Below, piece by piece: positions 1 to 4,759 of a stretch of DNA of 7,491 bases. The DNA comes from Elusimicrobiota bacterium (GTDB taxonomy: Bacteria > Elusimicrobiota > Elusimicrobia > JACQJN01). A model generated the notes under the pieces. The model was given only the letters and a program-made list of their open reading frames with translations, was not told where the DNA came from and did not search any database. Where the stretch lies: positions 1 through 7,491 of the forward strand of contig JACQJN010000177.1 of assembly GCA_016205085.1 (NCBI GenBank). Direction: 5' to 3'. Position 1 is the stretch's first letter, and each line of letters begins with the position of its first letter. A program made the translations under genes and the position numbers.

Positions 1-164
1 CTTCCGGACAGCCTGCTACAGCCAGCAAACCCTAGCCACCCCCCATCCAGTAGATTTGCAAAAGTCCAGAAATAACCCGGATTGTCGTAATTTTTCTGTA
101 ACAAGCCCTTAATAAATCAGCAACTTTCCACAGTTAAAGTAGCTCTAGAAGGTTAAAGAGAGCT
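1..164. other. Non-coding leader upstream of the operon
   Basis: No convincing gene lies here. The left end may hold the tail of an upstream gene, because forward frames stay open to stops at 33-35 and 73-75, but nothing decides between them. The stretch from about 55 to 140 is AT-richer than the rest of the window, as expected for a promoter region. TTGTCG (82-87) and TTAATA (109-114) look faintly like promoter hexamers, but their spacing of about 21 is too long to call. No terminator with a T-run is visible. Two copies of GTTAAAG lie at 133-139 and 152-158, and an inverted repeat at 140-165 is listed separately. Confidence 0.5.
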
Positions 165-165
165 A
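140..165 (+). promoter_or_regulatory. Possible leader hairpin at the start codon of the first gene
   Basis: TAGCTCT (140-146) and AGAGCTA (159-165) are perfect inverted arms of 7 bases around a 12-base loop. The 3' arm ends on the A of the ATG at 165. The loop carries AGAAGG (147-152) and the 3' half carries GAGAG, the only purine-rich candidates for a ribosome binding site. In the transcript the hairpin could therefore partly hide the translation start. The stem is short, so this may be chance; a regulatory role is inference only. Confidence 0.3.
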
Positions 166-1892
166 TGCAAGGCTACGGAAAGCTGAAGCGAATTTTACTG
201 ATTTATACTTTTCTACTGTCTACTGTCTACTATCTACTCTCTGTTTATTCTTGGGCTCAGGAAGAAGGGTTCGGGTCGGAACAAGGCGGGTCCCAATTGA
301 GTCGGGAAATGGAGTTGGCTATCCGGCTTTATAACCGCGGAAAAGACGAAGAGGCAATGGATCGCTTCATGAATATTTTGGTAAGAGGAGACCCCAACGA
401 GAAGGCTTTGGCCAATGACTATCTAAACCGTCTGACCCATCGGATGAATACGGGTGAGACGCAAGCTCCGGTGACTCCGGCGCTGCCCCAAGTGGTTTCT
501 TCCATGCCCAAAGTGGAAAAACCCAAGGAAGATTTAGGAGAGGAGACGGGAGAGCCTCCTGAGGAGAAGAGGCAGGACCTGATGCGCCGGCAAATTGAGT
601 CCCGGATCAAGGAGATGCGCATTAAATTTTTAGAGCGGCTTGAGCCCCGTGGGATCCAGATGCTGTTGGAGAATGATCTTCCCAAGGCCTTGGGTTTGGA
701 ATCCAAACTGTTCTTCAAGGACGAGACCTCTTTTAACCTACCTCAATCGGAGGAGATTCTGGAGGATGTGACGGGCCTTCTGTACGCCTTGGGGGAGGCT
801 CGAGTAGTGGTGGTGCCGGAAGGTTTCTTGACTGCGGAGTCACGAATTCAGGATATGCGGCGGGCTATGGCTGTGGCGTCCCATTTGCTCAGACGCGGGC
901 TTTCTCCGGCCAGGATTCAAGTGGCTCTTTTGGGAACTCCTGTCGATCTGCCCAGATCTTTTCATCGCTTTTCGGGTGTGGTTTTGGTTTTTCTTTACGG
1001 CAAGGAACCCATTTTGAGGCAACCTACTTCTGTTGGGGAGGAGTCCGGGCCACAAATTTCTTTGGGAGTCTCGCCAGGGCGGTTCGATCCCGGCAGTTCG
1101 GAGGGCAGCATTATTGAGTTTTCGGTATTGGAGCCCAGCGTGGGGCTGGCAGCCTGGAAATTTCAGTTGCTGCATGTATTGGATGGGGATCGGGCCACCA
1201 CCATCCAGGAGGTGACGGGTTCCGAACCCGCCTTCCATCAAATTTTCTGGAATGGACGTCAAAATTTCTTCGGAGAGGCTTTGCCCCCGGGTCGGTATTT
1301 GTGTGTGCTCAGTGCTTCGGACGTAAAGGGCCGGGAAGCCACGCTGCGAAGCTATATTCTGCTGGGCTCCACTCCTGAACTTGTGGCCGCTGTGCCGCTG
1401 TCAGTTACGAAGGGAGCTGCGGAGTCTCCTAAACCTGTTGTGGTCCGAAGACTCCGCAAACCCCATACCCGGTTGATTCGAGGGGTCAACAGGGCCATGA
1501 AAGTTTCTCCTAAATCAAGGCGTAGATTTAAGAAAAGAAAGAGAATTCCTGTTAAAAAAGCAACCGCGGCTTCCTCTTCCGCGGTCAGTCGGACTGTCAG
1601 CTATGAGGTAAATTTCCTTCCGGGCTCTGTCAGTCTGACTCCGGAAAGCGAAAAAAAACTATCTCAAGTAGCCAATTCCATGAATTATTACCCCCTTGCA
1701 AAGTTGACGTTGGTCGGCTATGCTTATGAAGGCGAGGCCAATGCGGACACTATAGCAGACCAGCGTGCGCGCGTAGTAGCGGATTTGCTGGTCAACCAAT
1801 ATCATGTGGGTTCTGAGAGGCTTCAGGTACAGACCAAGATTTTAAATCAGGAGGTCAGCAAAGTGGAAGTGTATTTGACAGGAGGGGAATAG
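165..1892 (+). CDS. Secreted modular protein with two OmpA-like domains, heading the pilus operon
   Basis: A 575-residue exported protein not recognised as a named family. Residues 1-31 are a signal peptide: KLKR, a hydrophobic core, and likely cleavage after SWA (A31/Q32). Residues 45-95 look like one or two TPR-type helical hairpins, followed by a Pro/Glu-rich linker (97-137) and a charged helix (about 138-160). Residues 175-280 resemble a degenerate OmpA C-terminal fold, with RRAMAV at 232-237 in place of the usual RA..V helix. Residues 298-402 look Ig-like, with a FlgD-type pattern of W362-N-G followed by P375-G..Y378. Residues 428-465 are extremely basic (19 K/R of 38, no D/E). Residues 478-575 form a second OmpA-like domain with R534. 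Both OmpA-like domains lack the Asp of the GHTD motif that contacts diaminopimelate, so peptidoglycan binding is uncertain. Position suggests an envelope anchor or outer-membrane partner of the pilus machine; this is inference. The start at 165 is chosen because it directly precedes the signal peptide. Confidence 0.85.
   Translation: MQGYGKLKRILLIYTFLLSTVYYLLSVYSWAQEEGFGSEQGGSQLSREMELAIRLYNRGKDEEAMDRFMNILVRGDPNEKALANDYLNRLTHRMNTGETQAPVTPALPQVVSSMPKVEKPKEDLGEETGEPPEEKRQDLMRRQIESRIKEMRIKFLERLEPRGIQMLLENDLPKALGLESKLFFKDETSFNLPQSEEILEDVTGLLYALGEARVVVVPEGFLTAESRIQDMRRAMAVASHLLRRGLSPARIQVALLGTPVDLPRSFHRFSGVVLVFLYGKEPILRQPTSVGEESGPQISLGVSPGRFDPGSSEGSIIEFSVLEPSVGLAAWKFQLLHVLDGDRATTIQEVTGSEPAFHQIFWNGRQNFFGEALPPGRYLCVLSASDVKGREATLRSYILLGSTPELVAAVPLSVTKGAAESPKPVVVRRLRKPHTRLIRGVNRAMKVSPKSRRRFKKRKRIPVKKATAASSSAVSRTVSYEVNFLPGSVSLTPESEKKLSQVANSMNYYPLAKLTLVGYAYEGEANADTIADQRARVVADLLVNQYHVGSERLQVQTKILNQEVSKVEVYLTGGE
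212..239 (+). repeat. Heptanucleotide tandem repeat inside the signal-peptide codons
   Basis: Four consecutive 7-base units are present: TCTACTG, TCTACTG, TCTACTA and TCTACTC, followed by a partial TCTG. They encode about residues 16-26 of the first protein, the hydrophobic core of its signal peptide. Since 7 is not a multiple of 3, three units encode a 7-residue peptide cycle (L-L-S-T-V-Y-C/Y) in whichever frame they are read, with no stop codon. Gain or loss of one unit would shift the downstream frame. Four short units, two of them imperfect, are below what usually slips quickly. Confidence 0.85.
1446..1559 (+). other. Segment encoding a highly basic linker
   Basis: These codons encode residues 428-465 of the first protein, where 19 of 38 residues are Lys or Arg and none is acidic. 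The DNA turns A-rich (AAATC, AAGAAAAGAAAG) compared with the GC-richer flanks. It joins the Ig-like domain to the C-terminal OmpA-like domain. In an exported protein such a segment could bind anionic envelope polymers or lipid; this role is inference. Confidence 0.6.
1567..1584 (+). repeat. 18-base direct repeat, copy 1
   Basis: CGGCTTCCTCTTCCGCGG occurs here and again exactly at 2490-2507 in the next gene. In both genes it is read in the same frame and encodes A-S-S-S-A. Here it lies in the linker just before the C-terminal OmpA-like domain. Shared codons for a small Ala/Ser turn may explain it. Confidence 0.6.
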
Positions 1893-1910
1893 AAAGTAGA
1901 GAGTAGAAAG
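1890..1910 (+). repeat. Heptanucleotide repeat at the end of the first gene; stops in all three frames
   Basis: Three 7-base units, TAGAAAG, TAGAGAG and TAGAAAG, run without interruption. The first TAG is the actual stop of the first gene. The 7-base period places TAG at 1890, 1897 and 1904, one in each reading frame. The units are reverse-complement relatives of the repeat at 212-239: TAGAGAG is a rotation of the complement of TCTACTC. The repeat fills nearly the whole spacer before the PilM-PilN gene. Confidence 0.8.
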
Positions 1911-1915
1911 GGAAA

Positions 1916-3511
1916 ATGGAAAAAGCTAAGGAGTGGCTTTCTCAAGTTTTTTTAGGTCAATCCAGACTTCAACTAAACAGTTGTCTTGGGATTTATTTCG
2001 GCCAGGACTCGGCCACGATTGTGGTGGCTCAAAAAAAAGGAGGGAGACCTGTCCTTAAGCAGAGATTAAAGGTCCCCTTTCCGGCCCTGCCTGGAAGAAG
2101 GGAGGATGCAGCGCCTTCCGCGGCTTTGAAGACCTCTTTCGTTTCTGATCCCGCTCCTCTGGCGGCGGCTCTGGAAAAGGCCATGGAAAAGATATCCTGG
2201 AGCGGTAAGCAGGTGGTGGTGGCGCTTTCTTCTCAGTTTTCCATTTTACGGTACTTTTCCATGCCTATGGTGGAAAAAAGGTTCTGGCACCGGGCCATTC
2301 CCTTGGAGGCTAAAAAGTATATTCCAGTGCCTTTGGAGGAAGTGGCCTACGATTTTCATGTGACGGTTTGGCGCATGCCTGACGGCAAACAGCGGTTAGG
2401 TATTTTATTCGGAGTGGTGTATAAAAAAGTGCTGGAGGGCGTGAAGGAAATTGTTGAAAAGATGGGTTTGGTTTTAGCGGGGGTGGAGCCGGCTTCCTCT
2501 TCCGCGGGAAGGTTTTTGGGTGGCCTGGGTTCTTTGTCTTCTGAAGGTGTTATCCGAGTGCATTTTGATCCTGCCATAGCTTACATCCTGGTATCCCATC
2601 AGGGTATCCCTGTGCTTTCCCGAGAAGTAGTTTTGGGAGAGGATATCCATGGGGGAGAAAGGAAAAGACTGGATCTTGCCGGGGGACTGGATTTCGTGAA
2701 AAAACAGATAGGCGGAGCTTCTTTTAAGAGTGTGCGTATCACAGGCGTGGATGTGGAGATGTGGAAAGCACATGTGGCTAGCGAATCCGGGCTTCCTGTG
2801 GAGGTGGAAGATATTACCTCCGTTCTTGGAGTCAAGGAGGGGGAATGGGGAGCCTTGGCCGGCGCTGGGGCGGCGTGGAAATATCTCATCCCTCCTGCGG
2901 GAGATTTGGACTTGACCGCTTCGGGTCGGGTTTCGGAAGAAGAGAAAACTGCGGTTTTCACGATCTGGGCGTGTGGAATGGCGTTGGCAGGGTTCTTTTT
3001 TCTGCTGGGACTGGTCAATTGGGGTTTGATTTATTTTAAAAAGCAGGAACTGACTCATCTCCTCCGTAAAACCAAGGCCATAGAAGCCTTTCAAGGACAG
3101 AAACCGGAACAAATCCAGACGATGGTGCAGGAGATGCGGGATCAGGTGAACATCTTGGAAGGTTTCTTGTCTGAGGAAGGGTTGGTGTACAAAAAAATGC
3201 AGCAGTTGGCGGATAATATCCCGGAAGGGGTTTGGGTTAAGAATTTTAAATACTCATTCCCTATGGATACGGCCATTACCGGGAGGGCCAACAAAAGCCT
3301 GAATATCGCAGGGGAAGTGTCCAGCTCGGATGCTACTCAGGAGGTTTCCCTGGTCAATGAGTTTAAAAAGGCGTTGGATCGGGATAAGGATTTTCATAAG
3401 GACTTGCCTCAATGCGATTCTCCCTCTATTCAGACCCAATCCAATGTGGGCCAAGTTTCCAAGGGAGGTGGGCGGACCTCATTCAATTTGGTCTGCCGTC
3501 AAGGAGCATGA
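1916..3511 (+). CDS. PilM-PilN fusion (GspL-like) inner-membrane assembly protein
   Basis: A 531-residue protein joining two normally separate pilus proteins. Residues about 20-328 are a PilM-type actin-like domain: LGIYFGQDSATIVV at 24-37 fits the nucleotide-binding phosphate loop, and GALAGAGAAW at 312-321 fits the end of the PilM fold. A single membrane helix follows at about 346-373. A coiled coil (374-416) and a ferredoxin-like periplasmic domain (about 425-528) match PilN, with the typical pattern of G-V-W-V at 438-441, an I-A-G strand at 464-466 and F-K-K-A-L at 483-487. GDLDLT at 329-334 sits where free PilN carries its PilM-binding N-terminal motif. This order equals that of GspL in type II secretion. 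PilM normally weighs about 350 residues and PilN about 200, so nothing major is missing. ATG 1916 has only a weak AAGGG site. The last bases overlap the next start. Expected role: linking the cytoplasmic ATPase to the periplasmic alignment complex. Confidence 0.9.
   Translation: MEKAKEWLSQVFLGQSRLQLNSCLGIYFGQDSATIVVAQKKGGRPVLKQRLKVPFPALPGRREDAAPSAALKTSFVSDPAPLAAALEKAMEKISWSGKQVVVALSSQFSILRYFSMPMVEKRFWHRAIPLEAKKYIPVPLEEVAYDFHVTVWRMPDGKQRLGILFGVVYKKVLEGVKEIVEKMGLVLAGVEPASSSAGRFLGGLGSLSSEGVIRVHFDPAIAYILVSHQGIPVLSREVVLGEDIHGGERKRLDLAGGLDFVKKQIGGASFKSVRITGVDVEMWKAHVASESGLPVEVEDITSVLGVKEGEWGALAGAGAAWKYLIPPAGDLDLTASGRVSEEEKTAVFTIWACGMALAGFFFLLGLVNWGLIYFKKQELTHLLRKTKAIEAFQGQKPEQIQTMVQEMRDQVNILEGFLSEEGLVYKKMQQLADNIPEGVWVKNFKYSFPMDTAITGRANKSLNIAGEVSSSDATQEVSLVNEFKKALDRDKDFHKDLPQCDSPSIQTQSNVGQVSKGGGRTSFNLVCRQGA
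2490..2507 (+). repeat. 18-base direct repeat, copy 2
   Basis: An exact second copy of the 18-mer at 1567-1584, here encoding A-S-S-S-A at residues 193-197 within the PilM part of the fusion. Only the core is shared; the bases on both sides differ. Confidence 0.6.
3501..3511 (+). promoter_or_regulatory. ATGA stop-start overlap with a tightly placed Shine-Dalgarno
   Basis: AAGGAG (3501-3506) is followed by one base and then ATG (3508-3510), which overlaps the TGA stop (3509-3511) of the preceding gene. A one-base gap is too short for normal initiation. Translation of the pilO gene therefore probably depends on coupling or re-initiation by ribosomes finishing the fusion gene, which would help keep the two partners in balance. 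Confidence 0.5.
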
Positions 3512-4104
3512 AACTGCAAAATCTTTTGGGATGGCTCGCGGAATGGAAGGAGAGATTCAGTCAAACCCTTTGGGCCATCCAGGAAAAAGGTATTCAGAGA
3601 TTCCTCAGGCCCATGGGATTGGCGGGGCTTCTCATCTTAACGGTTCGGGGTCTATTTTATAGTCCTTCGGCGAAGCAGTTGAATCGTCTCGATGCGAATT
3701 TGGCTGTGAGTAAGGTCAGCGCCCAATATGCTTCGGAATATGAACAACTTAATTCAAGGCTCAAGGACTTTTCCCTTCGGCTGATTCCGCTCAGGGAGAA
3801 GGAAAGTTGGTTGTTCAATACCGTTCTGGCTTTGGCTAGGGAGCAGGGAGTGAACCTCGATTCTATTAAACCCCAAACGGAAAGTGCCTTGGATCAGTTC
3901 ATTGTTCTTAAGATCGGTCTTTCGGTTCAGCTGTCCTACAATGCCTTGGGCCAGTGGTTGGCTCGAATAGAAAACTCCAAGACCTTGATGAGGGTGGGCC
4001 AGTTGGACGTAAGCAAAATGGACAATCCGGTTGGGATAAACCGGGTGGATTTGCAGATCAGTTCTTTGGTGCCTAAGAGTGGTGGCTCTAGAGGGAAGAT
4101 GTGA
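3508..4104 (+). CDS. PilO/GspM-like inner-membrane alignment protein
   Basis: A 198-residue protein with the layout of PilO. It has a short cytoplasmic N-terminus, one hydrophobic segment (about 36-52), a coiled coil (57-96) and a ferredoxin-like periplasmic domain (about 100-190). Its VLALAREQGVNLDSIKP (106-122), the LSYNALGQWLARIE helix (142-155) and the closing strand VDLQISSLV (180-188) are typical of the family. PilO pairs with PilN to form the periplasmic ring that aligns the platform and secretin; GspM does the same with GspL. The membrane segment is weak and contains Arg47. Start choice: a longer open frame begins at 3412, but those residues read out of frame through the preceding gene and look unlike protein. 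The ATG at 3508 gives a normal N-terminus and an ATGA overlap. The stop overlaps the next GTG. Confidence 0.85.
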   Translation: MKLQNLLGWLAEWKERFSQTLWAIQEKGIQRFLRPMGLAGLLILTVRGLFYSPSAKQLNRLDANLAVSKVSAQYASEYEQLNSRLKDFSLRLIPLREKESWLFNTVLALAREQGVNLDSIKPQTESALDQFIVLKIGLSVQLSYNALGQWLARIENSKTLMRVGQLDVSKMDNPVGINRVDLQISSLVPKSGGSRGKM

Positions 4105-4745
4105 GGGTGCGCAGTTTTCTGGGTTGGCTGGTTTTGCTGATGTTGCTGGCGGTACCTTTGCTGATACTTTGGAATGAATGGAAAGGGAATAGTTCTAGCA
4201 TGATTATAAAAATGGGTCGCTCTCCTTTTGGAAAGGCTAGGGGTGATGAAATGAGGTTCGCCAATCCTATGCAGGCGACTACCAACTCTCAAGTTCCAAC
4301 TCCTGGTTTCCGCCTTTCGGCTTCAACCACTTCCTCGTCCACCCCGATGGACATCGGGGTTCCCGGACTCGGTCGCAACTCTCCTAAGCCCTCTATTTCC
4401 ACTCCTACCGTTTCCAATATTCCGGTGTTTGTCATCAAGACGGGACGGGATCCTATGCTTTCTCCTGCGGACGTCCAATTTTTAAAGGCAGAGCAAGAGC
4501 GTGGAAAAAGAACCGAAGAAGACGTTGTGGCTAAGCCGGTTCGCAAAAAGCCCCGCCGGATACAGGATAGAATTCGGCTACAGGGCATCGTGGAGGCTGC
4601 CACGGGGGTTTCGGTTATCGTCAATAACGAGATGTATCAGGAAGGCGGGCGCGTTTTGGGAGCCAGGATCGTACGTATCCAGGGCAATCAGGTGCTGTTT
4701 GAGTATAAAGGTCGGAGATTTGTGAAAAGCATAAAAGTGGATTAG
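4101..4745 (+). CDS. PilP/GspC-like periplasmic coupling protein
   Basis: A 214-residue protein beginning with GTG at 4101, overlapping the preceding TGA as GTGA and preceded by GAGGGAAG. A second GTG at 4107 is possible. Residues 5-25 form a hydrophobic membrane anchor. Residues about 40-108 are a Ser/Pro/Thr-rich, probably disordered linker. GRDPM at 115-119 matches the R-D-P motif preceding the PilP domain. A basic patch (146-158) leads into a small beta domain (158-214, L-Q-G-I-V, V-N-N-E, G-x-R-V and a closing F-V-K-S-I-K-V strand) like PilP and the HR domain of GspC. In the family this domain contacts the secretin N0/N1 domains. Proteobacterial PilP is a lipoprotein, but this protein has no cysteine and hence no lipobox, so it should stay anchored by its helix as GspC does. 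No PDZ domain is present. Confidence 0.8.
   Translation: MRVRSFLGWLVLLMLLAVPLLILWNEWKGNSSSMIIKMGRSPFGKARGDEMRFANPMQATTNSQVPTPGFRLSASTTSSSTPMDIGVPGLGRNSPKPSISTPTVSNIPVFVIKTGRDPMLSPADVQFLKAEQERGKRTEEDVVAKPVRKKPRRIQDRIRLQGIVEAATGVSVIVNNEMYQEGGRVLGARIVRIQGNQVLFEYKGRRFVKSIKVD
4341..4360. repeat. 20-base near-perfect palindrome inside pilP
   Basis: Arms ACCCCGATG (4341-4349) and CATCGGGGT (4352-4360) are perfect inverted copies separated by GA. The element lies within codons for the disordered linker of the PilP-like protein (around T-P-M-D-I-G-V-P, residues 81-88). It is GC-richer than the nearby AT/Ser-rich codons. It could be a small palindromic repeat tolerated in a linker, a protein-binding site, or chance. 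Confidence 0.6.
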
Positions 4746-4759
4746 GAGAAACTATCATG
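4744..4759 (+). promoter_or_regulatory. Ribosome binding site of the secretin gene
   Basis: AGGAG (4744-4748) overlaps the TAG stop of the preceding gene and lies 8 bases before ATG 4757. It is the clearest, best-spaced Shine-Dalgarno site in the window, which fits the need for many copies of a ring-forming secretin. A second ATG follows immediately at 4760. Confidence 0.7.

Noticed and set aside
3..35. Possible C-terminal tail of an upstream gene
   Set aside because: Only about ten codons are visible and other frames are equally open, so no gene can be supported.
1216..1230. Palindrome CGGGTTC-C-GAACCCG in the first gene
   Set aside because: Short arms with a one-base centre inside an ordinary domain-coding stretch; no run of T, no second copy seen, so chance is sufficient.
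1240..1267. AAATTTT / AAAATTT inverted repeat
   Set aside because: Low-complexity AT arms within Ig-domain codons; weak stem and no terminator features.
2474..3112. Minus-strand open frame (212 codons) opposite the PilM-PilN gene
   Set aside because: Composition is odd, there is no family likeness, and it is fully covered by the convincing forward gene.
3412..3507. Upstream extension of the PilO reading frame
   Set aside because: These codons lie inside the end of the PilN domain in another frame and encode no PilO-like sequence; the overlapping ATG at 3508 is the better start.
1916..3511. Fusion as a possible assembly error joining two genes
   Set aside because: The frame is continuous, the junction lacks a remnant start or ribosome site before the membrane helix, and the combined layout matches a natural GspL-type protein. 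Read-level confirmation is still not available here.
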